A DNA stretch of 10,863 nt from Geminicoccaceae bacterium (GCA_030824835.1 JAPJRA010000061.1:1-10863), one strand, 5' to 3'; positions 1-9,804 are shown, counted from the first letter of the stretch. A program made the numbers and translations. Notes: generated by a model from the sequence alone, not told the origin.

Positions 1-1456
<1,456 letters not shown>

Positions 1457-1808
1457 CAGCCCCCTCCATCGCTATAGCCCTGGATCGAAGGCTCTTGCCG
1501 ACCTCCGCCATGCGGAAAGCTTACTCTCACGCGGCGGCGGCCGCCTACAACGAGGTGGGGACCTTTTGCCGCAACGATCCGCGGGCGCCTGTCGCCGCAC
1601 CCACACCCTGTCCTGCGCTTGTCCACAACCTTGCACACAGTGCGTGCGTTATCCCGATCTTTTCAACAGTTTGTGGGTAAGTCGCCGGGAGAAGCGCGGC
1701 GGCGACGACCGCGAGGCTGCACGTCGTGCCGCTTCGGTTTGCCTTCCTGTTCTTTGCTGCAGCCGCACACCGCCAAATCGGGTGCCCTGTACTCGCGCCC
1801 ATGACGGG
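1457..1808. other. Gene-free stretch between the SGNH hydrolase and acs, with DnaA-box-like nonamers
   Basis: No convincing protein is encoded here; the short open frames look like shadows without recognisable sequence. It should contain the acs promoter on the minus strand, but I see no clear -35/-10 pair. Three sequences close to the DnaA box TTATCCACA lie within 62 bp: TTGTCCACA at 1619-1627 (one mismatch), TTATCCCGA at 1649-1657 (two mismatches) and, on the minus strand, TTACCCACA at 1672-1680 (one mismatch). A hairpin with 7-bp arms GTCGCCG (1681-1687) and CGGCGAC (1700-1706) lies directly beside them. It has no T-tract on either side. A 10-bp palindrome, GGCGGCCGCC, is at 1536-1545. Confidence 0.4.
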
Positions 1809-2468
1809 CTATTCATCTTCGAGGAAGGCGGTGACAGCGGGCGTGATTTGCTGGACGATGACGTTCACTCCCTGTGCGTTGGGGTGGATTCCGTCTGCCT
1901 GCATCAGCGCCGACTGCATTACCGCACCATCGAGAAAGAACGGATAGAAATGAATCTGGTGACGACGGGCAAGGTCGATGTAAACCTGCTTGAAAGCTTC
2001 ACCATAGTCGCGCCCGAGATTGGGCGGTGCGAGCATGCCGGCCAGCATGACTTGCACGCCACGGTCACGGGCCATGGTGATGATCTGGTCAAGATTGCTG
2101 CGCAGCTGATCCACCGGTAGGCCGCGCAATGCGTCATTCCCGCCGAGCTCGACCAGCAGGTGCGTCGGCTGGTCGCCCAGCACCCAGTTCAGCCGTGCGG
2201 CACCCCCGGCCGAGGTGTCGCCGGAGACCCCGGCATTGATCACCGTGCAGTCGACCCCGTCCTGCCGCAGCGCCGCCTCCAGGCGGACCGGGAACGCATC
2301 GGGCTCGGCGACGCCGTAGCCCGCCGCCAGCGAATCGCCGAGCACGGCCAGCTTGCAGGCCCAGGCCGGCGAGCCGCCGAGCCAAGCCACGAATATCGCC
2401 GCGAGCATGGCCCAAGCCTTGCTGCTCCCGCCCCGCCGGTCCATCTCCGCAAGGTTGCCTTTTTCCAT
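1809..2468 (-). CDS. tesA: Exported SGNH/GDSL hydrolase (TesA-type arylesterase / lysophospholipase / thioesterase I)
   Basis: Predicted periplasmic esterase of 219 residues. The N-terminus is basic, followed by a hydrophobic stretch (about 20-32) and a likely signal-peptidase site after SPAWA (about residue 37). All SGNH blocks are visible: GDSL at 44-47 with the nucleophile Ser46, VSGDTSAGG near 81-89 (oxyanion Gly), GGND at 109-112 (oxyanion Asn) and DGIH at 192-195 supplying Asp192 and His195 of the triad. This matches E. coli TesA in length and layout. The natural substrate cannot be read from sequence, since family members cleave aryl esters, acyl-CoA and lysophospholipids. The start is uncertain: ATG 2468 has no clear Shine-Dalgarno, and Met9 (ATG 2444) would also keep the signal peptide. 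The divergent ybbA/ybbP neighbours make up the conserved tesA cluster. Confidence 0.93.
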   Translation of the reverse strand: MEKGNLAEMDRRGGSSKAWAMLAAIFVAWLGGSPAWACKLAVLGDSLAAGYGVAEPDAFPVRLEAALRQDGVDCTVINAGVSGDTSAGGAARLNWVLGDQPTHLLVELGGNDALRGLPVDQLRSNLDQIITMARDRGVQVMLAGMLAPPNLGRDYGEAFKQVYIDLARRHQIHFYPFFLDGAVMQSALMQADGIHPNAQGVNVIVQQITPAVTAFLEDE

Positions 2469-2501
2469 GCCTGGCGTGTGCGGGGAGTCGGCCTGTTGTC
2501 G

Positions 2502-3193
<692 letters not shown>

Positions 3194-3197
<4 letters not shown>

Positions 3198-5716
3198 GCG
3201 GTGCCACCTGGCTGCTGGCCCTGCGCCTGGGCTTGCGCGACCTGCGCGGTGCCGGCCGCAGCTTTGCCGTCCTGCTGGCGGCGCTGACCCTCGGGGTCGC
3301 GATCATCGCTGCGGTGGGCATTTTGAACCAGGGCGTGCAGACGGCCCTCAAGCGGGACGCCCGGGTGCTGCTGGGCGGCGATGTCGAGCTCGAGCAGGCC
3401 AATGCGCCAATTCCGGAGGCAGAGCTGGCGCGGCTGCTGCCGCCCGGCACCCGGGTCAGCCAGTTGGTCGGCACCAACTCGCTGGTCACGGCCGGCGAGC
3501 GCAGCCTCAGCGTCAGCATCAAGGCGGTGGACGATCTCTATCCACTGGCCGGCGCCGTGGCCCTCGATCCGCCGCTGCCGCTGGCCACGGCGCTCGCCGG
3601 CAATGGCGTGGCAGTGGAGAGCTCGCTGCTGGCCCGGCTCGGCGTCGCGGTCGGCGACAGCGTGCGGCTCGGCGACACGATCGTCCGGATCACGGCCGTC
3701 GTGGTGCGGGAGCCCGACCGCATCGCCGGCCTGTTCGGCTTCGGCATCGGCCCCCGTCTGCTGATGAGCCGGCAGACGCTGGAGGCAGCCCAGATTCTCC
3801 TGCCCGGGGCCCTGGCCCGCTACGAGTACCGCCTGGCGCTGCCAGCGGATCTCGACGCGGCGTCATTCGTTGCCGACCTGCAGCGGGCGTCTCCCGATGC
3901 CGGCTGGCGGGCCACCAGCCCGCGCGACGTCCAGCCCAGGATCACCCGCGTCACCGACCGGCTCGCCACCTTCCTCACGCTGGCCGGCCTCACGGCCCTG
4001 CTGACCGGCGGGCTCGGGATCGCGCTCACCATCGAGACCCATCTCGCCCGCCGCACCGGCACCATCGCGACGTTGAAGTGCCTCGGCGCCAGCGGCGCGC
4101 AGGTGTTCCGGATCTATCTGGGCCAGGTGCTGCTGCTGGCCGCGGTAGGCGTGGCGCTGGGCCTCGGCCTCGGGCTGCTGCTGCCGCTGGCCGTCCGCTT
4201 CGTGCCCGACGGCGCCCTGCCGATCACGCCGGATCTCGGCATCTATGCGCTGCCGCTGCTGCGAGCCGCCCTGGCCGGCCTGCTCACCACCTTCGTGTTC
4301 GCATTGTGGCCGCTGGCGATCGCCCGCGAGGTGTCGCCGGCCAGCCTGTTCCGCTCTCTCGTGGCACCCTCCCGCCGCTGGCCGCGGCGCCGCTACCTTT
4401 TGATGCTGGCGGCGGCGGTGGCGGCCCTCGTGGCGCTGGCCATCGCCGGGGTGCCGCAGCCGACGATGGGGGCTTGGTTCGTGCTCACCGTGGTGGTGGC
4501 CGTAGCGCTGCTCTGGGGGCTGACCCGGCTGGTGGTCCTGACGGCCCGCCGTTCTGCCGGGCGCGGCGGCTTCGCGCTGCGCCTGGCCCTGGCCAACCTG
4601 CACCGGCCGGGCTCCTCGGCGCCGCGCGTGATCATGGCGCTGGGCGCCGGGGTCACGGTGCTGGTGGCGATCGCCGTGCTGGCGACGAACCTGCGCAACG
4701 AGGTCGCCCTGCGCCTGCCGAGCCGGGCGCCGGCCATCTACCTGATCGACGTGCAGCCGCAGCAGCGCGAGGTGCTGGAGGCCACGCTGGCCGAGATTCC
4801 CGGTGCCCGGCTGGAGCAGCTGCTCCCCAGCCTGCGGGCGCGGGTGGTGCGAATCGCGGGCCGCCCGGTGGCGGAGGTGCAGGTGGCGCCCAACGTCGCC
4901 TGGACGGTCAGCCGTGATCGCGGCTTCACCTATGCGGCGACCCTGCCGGAGGGCAGCGAGCTGGTCGAAGGCGACTGGTGGCCCGCCGACTATCAGGGCC
5001 CGCCGCTGGTCTCGATCGACGAGGAGATCGCCCAGGGCTACGGGGTCGGCGTCGGCGACACGCTGTCCTTCAACGTGCTCGGCCGCGGCATCGAGGCCAA
5101 GATCGCCAATATCCGACGCGAGGTCGACTGGAGTGGCGGCCGGCTCGACTTCCTGTTCGTGGTCGATCCGGCGGCCCTGGCCGGTGCCCCGCACACCTAC
5201 GTGGCCTCGGCCGACGTCCCGGCCGCTTCGGAGGCGCACCTGCTCGACCTGCTGGCGACCCGCCTGCCCAACGTCACCCCGATCGCGATCCGCGAGGTCG
5301 TGGCCCGGGCGACCGAGGTCCTGGGCCGGGTCGAGCTCGCGGTCGACATCGTGGCCGGCCTCACCCTGGGCGGCGGCATCCTGGCCCTGGCCGGCGGCAT
5401 CCTCGCCGCCCGCGAGCGCCAGCGCTACGAGACCGTGGTGCTGAAGGTGCTGGGGGCTCGCCGCCGGGTGCTGATGCGGGCGTTCCTGGTCGAGTATCTG
5501 GTGATCGGGATCGCGGTCGCGGTGGTGGGCGGCGCGCTGGGCTCGCTCGCGGCCTGGCTGGTCGTGATCCAGGTCATGGGCCTGCCCTGGTCGCCGGCGC
5601 CGCTGGCGCTGGCCGGTGTGCTGGGCGGCGCCATGACGGCGGTCCTGGCAGTGGGGGCCGGCAGCCTGTGGCGTCTGATCGGCCTTCCGGCGGCGCCGGT
5701 GCTGCGCGGCACCTGA
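3194..5716 (+). CDS. ybbP: Large FtsX-family ABC permease, YbbP-like
   Basis: Inner-membrane permease of 840 residues, close to the size of E. coli YbbP (about 800). It has the family's double layout: TM1 near 23-44, a first periplasmic domain, TM segments near 257-279, 305-335 and 354-377, two central helices near 400-419 and 425-443, one near 477-497, a second periplasmic domain, and three C-terminal helices near 714-735, 764-788 and 803-825. That makes ten helices in all. Two cytoplasmic coupling sequences follow the FtsX/LolC pattern: TLKCLGAS near 293-300 and VVLKVLGARRRVL near 747-759. The start overlaps the ybbA stop by 4 nt, so the two proteins are surely partners. By analogy with LolCDE and MacB it may move or extract lipid-like or hydrophobic molecules at the envelope, with the adjacent esterase acting on related substrates. 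That last point is inference. Confidence 0.93.
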
Positions 5717-5806
5717 TACGCACGCCCGGTCACGAGCGCTCGATGGGGCCTCCCCACGGGCCGGTTTCTGCTACGACGTCGGCGCCCGTCACGGTGGGGA
5801 CCGTAC

Positions 5807-6541
5807 ATGTTCGAGACCAGTTCGATCAGCTTCGCCACGGCGTTCGCCGCCGGCGTGATCTCGTTCCTGTCGCCATGCGTGCTGCCGCTGGTCCCGGGCT
5901 ACCTGTCCTACGTCGCCGGCACCTCGCTGGAGAGCCTACGCGACCGGCAGGCCTCGCGGCTGCAGGCTCTGGGCTATGCCTTGTGCTTCGTGCTCGGCTT
6001 CTCGGCCGTGTTCATCGCCTTCGGTGCCAGCGCCACTGCGCTCGGCGGTCTGCTGCTGAGCTGGCGCTACGAGCTTGGCATCCTGGCCGGCGTGATCGTG
6101 CTGCTGTTCGGGCTGCACATGGCGGGGCTGCTGCCGATCCACCTGCTCGAGCGTGAGGCCCGCTTCCAGGGGGAGATCAAGGGAGGCCGTGTGGTCGGCG
6201 CCTTCCTCTTGGGCCTGGCCTTCGCCTTCGGCTGGACGCCCTGCATCGGGCCGGTGCTGGGCGTGATCCTGACCATGAGCGCCTCGTCCGCCGATCTCGC
6301 CACGGGCACCACGCTCCTGGCCGTCTATTCCTTGGGCCTTGGGCTGCCATTCCTGCTGGCGGCGCTGTTCACCGACGTGCTGCTCGAGCGGCTGCGGCAG
6401 CTCGGGCGGACCGGCCGCCGGCTGCAGCGCGTGGCGGGACTGCTGCTGGCCGTGGTCGGCGTGCTGATGATCTCCGGCCAGCTCGAGGCGCTATCCTACT
6501 GGCTGCTGGAGAACTTCCCGGTCCTGGGGCGGATCGGCTGA
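5807..6541 (+). CDS. ccdA: CcdA-type cytochrome c biogenesis / thiol-disulfide electron transporter
   Basis: Polytopic inner-membrane protein of 244 residues with about six hydrophobic helices. It passes reducing equivalents from cytoplasmic thioredoxin to periplasmic thiol proteins, for example apocytochrome c maturation factors. The two family cysteines are present in their usual contexts: FLSPCVLPLVPGY with Cys24 in helix 1, and GWTPCIGPVLG with Cys146 in helix 4. Another cysteine (GYALCF) is not part of the conserved pair. It matches stand-alone CcdA in size and lacks the fused periplasmic domains of DsbD. The start ATG is preceded by a purine-rich GGTGGGGA (5793-5800) with 6 nt spacing. 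It lies 90 bp after ybbP, so it may be transcribed with it or have its own promoter. No cytochrome c or thioredoxin partner gene is adjacent. Confidence 0.93.
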   Translation: MFETSSISFATAFAAGVISFLSPCVLPLVPGYLSYVAGTSLESLRDRQASRLQALGYALCFVLGFSAVFIAFGASATALGGLLLSWRYELGILAGVIVLLFGLHMAGLLPIHLLEREARFQGEIKGGRVVGAFLLGLAFAFGWTPCIGPVLGVILTMSASSADLATGTTLLAVYSLGLGLPFLLAALFTDVLLERLRQLGRTGRRLQRVAGLLLAVVGVLMISGQLEALSYWLLENFPVLGRIG

Positions 6542-6557
6542 GCCCGCCGGTTTCCGC

Positions 6558-6587
6558 TTGAACCACTTCGGGATGGGGCCATATCAT
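6558..6587 (+). promoter_or_regulatory. Possible sigma-70-type promoter for the BI-1 family gene
   Basis: TTGAAC at 6558-6563 and TATCAT at 6582-6587 are separated by 18 nt. The -10 matches the consensus at five of six positions, the -35 at four. Transcription would start near 6594, giving a leader of about 35 nt before the ATG at 6629. No terminator is visible after ccdA, so read-through is also possible. Confidence 0.4.
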
Positions 6588-6628
6588 CGAGCACTGAAAT
6601 CTCACGTCAGACACGAAGGGTGTTGACG

Positions 6629-7354
6629 ATGGCGTTCCAAACGGGTCCTCGCTTCGCGCAGGCCGGCGTTGCCGTACAGGCGACGGACGAGGGTCTGCGT
6701 AGCTACATGCTGACGGTCTACAACTACATGGGCCTCGGCCTGGCCATCACCGGCCTGGTCGCGTTCATCGTAGCCTCGACCCCAGCCCTCTACATGCCGG
6801 TCTTCGGCTCGCCGCTCAAGTGGGTGGTGATGCTGGCGCCGCTGGGCTTCGTGTTCTTCCTGGGTGCCCGCATCCAGTCGATGAGCGCGAGCGCTGCGCA
6901 GATCACCTTCTGGGCCTTCGCTGCCGTCATGGGCATCTCGATGGCGTCGATCTTCCTGGTCTATACCGGGGAGAGCATCGCGCGGGTGTTCTTCATCACC
7001 GCGGCCACGTTCGGCGCCGTGAGCCTCTATGGCTACACGACCAAGCGTGATCTCTCCGGGATGGGCTCGTTCCTGTTCATGGGCCTGATCGGAATCGTGA
7101 TCGCGAGCTTGGTCAACATCTTCCTCGCAAGCTCGGCGCTGCAGTTCGCGATCAGCGTCATCGGCGTGCTGGTCTTCACCGGCCTCACCGCCTGGGACAC
7201 GCAGCGGCTGAAGGAAGAGTATCTGAGCGGCTATGCGCGCGCCGGGGCCGAGATGGTCGCCAAGGGTGCAATCATGGGTGCCCTCAGCCTGTACCTAAAC
7301 TTCATCAACATGTTCATGATGCTGCTGCAGCTGTTCGGCAACCAGCGCAACTGA
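6629..7354 (+). CDS. Bax inhibitor-1 / YbhL (TMBIM) family membrane protein
   Basis: Inner-membrane protein of 241 residues with about seven hydrophobic helices after a soluble N-terminal stretch of roughly 30 residues. The UPF0005/BI-1 signature is clear: the helix-6 end GLTAWDTQRLK with Asp190, and the C-terminal LSLYLNFINMFMMLLQLFG. Bacterial members such as YetJ are pH-sensitive calcium-leak channels, with aspartates in the late helices acting as the pH sensor; E. coli YbhL and YccA are relatives. The physiological role in alphaproteobacteria is unknown. I place the start at ATG 6629 because AAGGG (6616-6620) is 8 nt upstream; an upstream GTG at 6620 overlaps that Shine-Dalgarno and is unlikely. 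A strong hairpin follows 34 nt after the stop. Confidence 0.95.
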   Translation: MAFQTGPRFAQAGVAVQATDEGLRSYMLTVYNYMGLGLAITGLVAFIVASTPALYMPVFGSPLKWVVMLAPLGFVFFLGARIQSMSASAAQITFWAFAAVMGISMASIFLVYTGESIARVFFITAATFGAVSLYGYTTKRDLSGMGSFLFMGLIGIVIASLVNIFLASSALQFAISVIGVLVFTGLTAWDTQRLKEEYLSGYARAGAEMVAKGAIMGALSLYLNFINMFMMLLQLFGNQRN

Positions 7355-7388
7355 CACGGCCAGCGGCCCTATTGGGTCGTGAACGGGA

Positions 7389-7422
7389 GCAGCGGCCCGC
7401 CTCGCGAGGGGCGGGCCGCTGC
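7389..7422 (+). terminator. Long GC hairpin with GNRA tetraloop after the BI-1 gene
   Basis: Arms 7389-7401 and 7410-7422 pair perfectly over 13 bp (GCAGCGGCCCGCC with its complement). T7402-G7409 (wobble) and C7403-G7408 extend this to 15 pairs around the tetraloop GCGA (7404-7407), which fits GNRA. No T-tract follows, so it is not a textbook intrinsic terminator. It may still stop transcription or protect the 3' end of the upstream message. It lies only 8 nt before the Shine-Dalgarno of the next gene. Confidence 0.6.
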
Positions 7423-7430
7423 CATGTCCG

Positions 7431-7436
7431 AGGGGG
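7431..7436 (+). promoter_or_regulatory. Shine-Dalgarno that points to a non-canonical start of the phytase-like gene
   Basis: AGGGGG at 7431-7436 is the only good ribosome-binding site upstream of the phytase-like frame. It lies exactly 6 nt before an in-frame CTG at 7443. The frame contains no ATG, GTG or TTG between the stop at 7380-7382 and GTG 7479. Confidence 0.45.
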
Positions 7437-7442
7437 ATTGCT

Positions 7443-8402
7443 CTGTCCTTCAAGCGTTGCGGCCTGGTCGGTCTGGCCGTGCTTGCGCTCGGCTGGGCCG
7501 ATTTCGTGCCGGTAGCGGCTGCCATGGACGAGGTGCGGGCCGTGCCGATGGCGGACCGGGTCCACGTACCATTGCCGCGCCGGGTGGGTGATCTGGATCT
7601 GGTCGGCGCCTACGTGCTGCATGGCACCAGCGGCGCGTTTGGTGGCATCTCGGGCGCCCGCGTTGCGGATGGCCGACTCCTGCTGCTCAGCGATCGCAGC
7701 CGGCTGTTCGAGCTCGAGTGGCCGGCGCATGCGCCGAGGGCGCCGTTCGCGATGCCTGTCCTGGACGAACGGCAGCTCCTGGACGGCCGGCGCCGGGCGC
7801 TGGATGCCGAGGCGCTGGAGCTGGGCGCGGACGGCCACGTGCTGGTCGGCGACGAGAGTAGGGGCCGGGTATTCGACTATCCGCCCGGCGCCTCCAGGCC
7901 GGCCGGCCCCCCGCTGTCGCTGCCGGGAGCGTTCGCCGAGCAGCGGCCGACCAACGAGGGTCTGGAGACCCTGGCTCGGTTGCCGGACGGGGGCTTGCTG
8001 GCCATCTCGGAGGGCGCGTGGGCCGGCCCCGACCTGCACGCGGCCGTCCGACTGACCGACAACGACCCGGTGGCCTTTAGCTACCGCTCCGCACCGGGCT
8101 ACCGGCCCACCGATGCCGGCGTCGCCGGCGACCGGTTGTTCGTGCTGGAGCGTCGCCTGTCGCTGCTCGGCGGCTGGCAGGTGCGGATCGTCACCTTGCC
8201 GCTGTCGGCGCTGCCCGATACATCCGGCGGCATCGTCGACGGCGAGAAGCTGGCCACGATCGGCGGGTCGGTCCTGGGCGAGAACTACGAGGCCCTGGCT
8301 GTGCGGCACGTCGCCGACAGCTACGTGCTGCTCATCCTGTCGGACGACAATTTCAACGGCATCCAGCAGACCCAGATGCTGGAGCTGCGCTGGAGTCCCT
8401 GA
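7443..8402 (+). CDS. Exported phytase-like / esterase-like protein
   Basis: Predicted secreted protein of about 319 residues resembling the 'esterase-like activity of phytase' family (phytase-like beta-propeller). Supporting stretches are GTSGAFGGISGARV, LLLLSDRSRLFELEW, ALDAEALELGADGHVLVGDE, NEGLETLARLPDGGLLAISEG and LGENYEALAVRHV. These are repeated blade-like segments with acidic residues typical of this group. The natural substrate is unknown, and it should not be called a true phytase on sequence alone. The start is odd. The first canonical codon in frame is GTG 7479, but translation upstream continues as LSFKRCGLVGLAVLAL, a basic n-region and hydrophobic core that complete a signal peptide ending near FVPVAAA. 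A CTG at 7443 with a well-spaced AGGGGG is my best start; ATT 7437 is possible but directly abuts it. The body of the gene is certain; the first 12 codons are not. Confidence 0.8.
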   Translation: MSFKRCGLVGLAVLALGWADFVPVAAAMDEVRAVPMADRVHVPLPRRVGDLDLVGAYVLHGTSGAFGGISGARVADGRLLLLSDRSRLFELEWPAHAPRAPFAMPVLDERQLLDGRRRALDAEALELGADGHVLVGDESRGRVFDYPPGASRPAGPPLSLPGAFAEQRPTNEGLETLARLPDGGLLAISEGAWAGPDLHAAVRLTDNDPVAFSYRSAPGYRPTDAGVAGDRLFVLERRLSLLGGWQVRIVTLPLSALPDTSGGIVDGEKLATIGGSVLGENYEALAVRHVADSYVLLILSDDNFNGIQQTQMLELRWSP

Positions 8403-8444
8403 GACGCACCCTTGCCGATCAACCGCGAAGACCGATCTACTGGG

Positions 8445-8465
8445 GGTCGGCACGCTGGGCCGACC
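8445..8465 (+). other. Short hairpin between the phytase-like gene and the small exported protein
   Basis: GGTCGGC (8445-8451) pairs with GCCGACC (8459-8465) around a 7-nt loop. It ends 6 nt before the AAAGGAGG Shine-Dalgarno of the next gene. It could be a weak terminator without a T-tract or a structure that modulates the downstream ribosome site. Confidence 0.35.
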
Positions 8466-8485
8466 TTGGACAAAGGAGGCGTGCG

Positions 8486-8886
8486 ATGCATCGCCTGCTG
8501 GTAGGATCGATCGCGCTGGTGCTGCTGTTGCTGGCCGGGGGCATGCAGCCAGTGACGCGGATGATGGCCCCAAGGCGCGGATCGACCCCAACTTCGCGCC
8601 ACTGCCGGGCATCGCGCCCGGTGCGATCACGCCGTTCCCGCCACCGGTGCCGACCAATCCGGCCGTGCAGCAGCGTCCGGTTCGACCGCAGCCCCAGGTC
8701 TTCTGTGATGCGTACGGCCGCTGCTGGCAGGAGGTGCCGGGCTATCGGAGTGGAGGCTATTTCGGTCGGCGTCCGCACAACTCACGGGGTAACGATCGGC
8801 CCGACCGCGACCCATACTCCTTCGACGAGCCGCACTCGGCGGTCGCCTGCGAGGTGGCGATCGCCGCTTGTGGCAAGCTGGGCTGA
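8486..8886 (+). CDS. Small proline-rich exported protein, frame broken by one base in a G-run
   Basis: No recognised family. A near-perfect Shine-Dalgarno, AAAGGAGG (8472-8479), precedes ATG 8486. The first codons read MHRLLVGSIALVLLLLAGG, a clean signal peptide, but that frame then turns into arginine/serine-rich nonsense. The neighbouring frame reads HAASDADDGPKARIDPNF from 8542 and continues with high GC at third positions to TGA 8884-8886. Adding one G to GGGGG (8537-8541), or a -1 slip there, joins both parts into 133 residues. The mature part is proline-rich (about 40-70), followed by CDAYGRCWQ and a tail with two more cysteines, giving Cys74, Cys80, Cys122 and Cys129. Such CDxxGRCW motifs occur in small periplasmic proteins of unknown function. 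Whether this is a sequencing error, a real mutation or slippage cannot be decided here. The stop lies 25 bp from the end of rpmB, which is convergent. Confidence 0.6.
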
Positions 8887-8911
8887 CGCAGGTCGCCAGC
8901 CGCCGCGTCGG

Positions 8912-9205
8912 TCAGCTCGCGGTCTTGGCCTTGGCCTCGACGATGCGCTGCTTCAGCCGCGCCAGGTCGCTGGGCAGCGAGGTGGCAGCCGTCAGCAGCA
9001 GGAAGCCGTCGAGGCCGCCGCGCTTCTCGACCGTCCGCAGCGTGCTGGCGGCGATCCGCAGCCGGACGGTCTCGCCCAGGGTCTCGCTGAATAGGCGCCG
9101 GCTCTGCAGGTTCGGCAGGAAGCGGCGGCGCGTCTTGTTGTTGGCATGGCTCACATTATTGCCGGTGAGCACACCCTTGCGCGTCAGAGTGCAGCGTCGC
9201 GCCAT
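8912..9205 (-). CDS. rpmB: 50S ribosomal protein L28
   Basis: Complete 97-residue L28, a basic protein of the large ribosomal subunit. It starts [21 protein letters not shown] and contains [13 protein letters not shown], the hallmark region of the family. The C-terminal helix-forming extension ends in VEAKAKTAS, at the length usual in alphaproteobacteria. Only Cys5 is present, so it lacks the paired-cysteine zinc-binding form. The Shine-Dalgarno GAGGA (complement of 9213-9217) is 7 nt before the ATG at 9205. It is monocistronic here: no L33 or other ribosomal gene is adjacent, and the neighbour on the left is convergent. Confidence 0.97.
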   Translation of the reverse strand: MARRCTLTRKGVLTGNNVSHANNKTRRRFLPNLQSRRLFSETLGETVRLRIAASTLRTVEKRGGLDGFLLLTAATSLPSDLARLKQRIVEAKAKTAS

Positions 9206-9270
9206 CGGAAAATCCTCGAATCTGGCAAAAGCTCAGCGCCGCGGGCCTGAACCCGCGCCAACGAGCGGGC

Positions 9271-9299
9271 TTGTTAGAGCCCCGACGCCCCAGCGTCAA
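9271..9299 (-). promoter_or_regulatory. Possible rpmB promoter
   Basis: On the minus strand, TTGACG (complement of 9294-9299) is followed after 17 nt by TAACAA (complement of 9271-9276). The -35 matches the consensus at five of six positions; the -10 is weaker. Initiation near 9264 would give a leader of about 58 nt. That leader contains a 6-bp hairpin (arms at 9240-9245 and 9252-9257, loop 6 nt). Confidence 0.4.
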
Positions 9300-9414
9300 G
9301 CGAGGACCAGCCGCGGGATGAGCCGAGACCGGCGATTGGGCATCTTTCACGTTGCGTGGCCTCGACGCCGGCCGTACAAGGCTATCCTTACCCTTGGACC
9401 TACAGGGAGGTCCT

Positions 9415-9804
9415 ATGCCTGAAGCTCCGAACACAGGAGCGTTCCCGGGCTTTGCTGCGGACAGCGTCGCCCAGGCGCAGCGCCGCTATCTGGAAGCTTG
9501 GGCCGGCGCCGGCCAGATCATGAGCGACGCCGCGCAGACGCTGCTGCAGCGCCACGCCGAGATGACTAACGCCACCTTGCGCAGGCTCTGGGCCGGGCAG
9601 ACGGCGCTGGTCGATGGCAGCGCCGCTCCCGCTGCCTTGCGACCGGAGCAGCAGCTCGAGGGCCTGTCCGACCTCTATGAGATCGTGTTCGCGCATTGCC
9701 AGGAGCTGGCCGCCATCATCCTCAAGGCGCAGACCGAGAGCCTGGAGGTGTTGGCCCATTGCGCTGATGCCACGGCCGAGGACGCCAGGCGAGCCGCGGC
9801 GTAG
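9415..9804 (+). CDS. Phasin-like protein (putative polyhydroxyalkanoate granule-associated)
   Basis: A 129-residue, soluble, alanine-, glutamine- and leucine-rich protein predicted to be almost entirely helical. Sequence such as AQAQRRYLEAWAGAGQIMSD near 19-38, and the pattern of amphipathic helices ending in AHCADATAEDARRAA, resemble small phasins, which coat PHA granules. Relatives also serve as general stress or surface-active proteins. The call rests on overall composition and pattern, not on a catalytic motif, so it is moderate. ATG 9415 is chosen over earlier in-frame codons because GGGAGG (9405-9410) lies 4 nt upstream and the preceding codons look non-coding. No PHA synthase or depolymerase gene is in the window. 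The end is 27 bp from the convergent usg gene, with no visible terminator between them. Confidence 0.6.
   Translation: MPEAPNTGAFPGFAADSVAQAQRRYLEAWAGAGQIMSDAAQTLLQRHAEMTNATLRRLWAGQTALVDGSAAPAALRPEQQLEGLSDLYEIVFAHCQELAAIILKAQTESLEVLAHCADATAEDARRAAA

Noticed and set aside
3863..5239. Long open frame (458 codons) on the minus strand, antisense to ybbP
   Set aside because: Histidine-, glutamine- and arginine-rich low-complexity translation, typical of the antisense frame of a GC-rich gene. ybbP itself has clear domains and codon bias.
5733..5742. Perfect 10-bp palindrome CGAGCGCTCG between ybbP and ccdA
   Set aside because: Too short and GC-rich to separate from chance, with no T-tract and no second copy seen in the window.
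7314..8657. Open frame of 447 codons on the minus strand across the phytase-like gene
   Set aside because: It runs through three plus-strand genes, has no recognisable domain, and shows the composition of a shadow frame.
8486..9094. Uninterrupted 202-codon reading of the signal-peptide frame past the G-run
   Set aside because: After residue 20 it becomes arginine/serine-rich nonsense and continues into the rpmB antisense. The alternate frame carries the credible protein.
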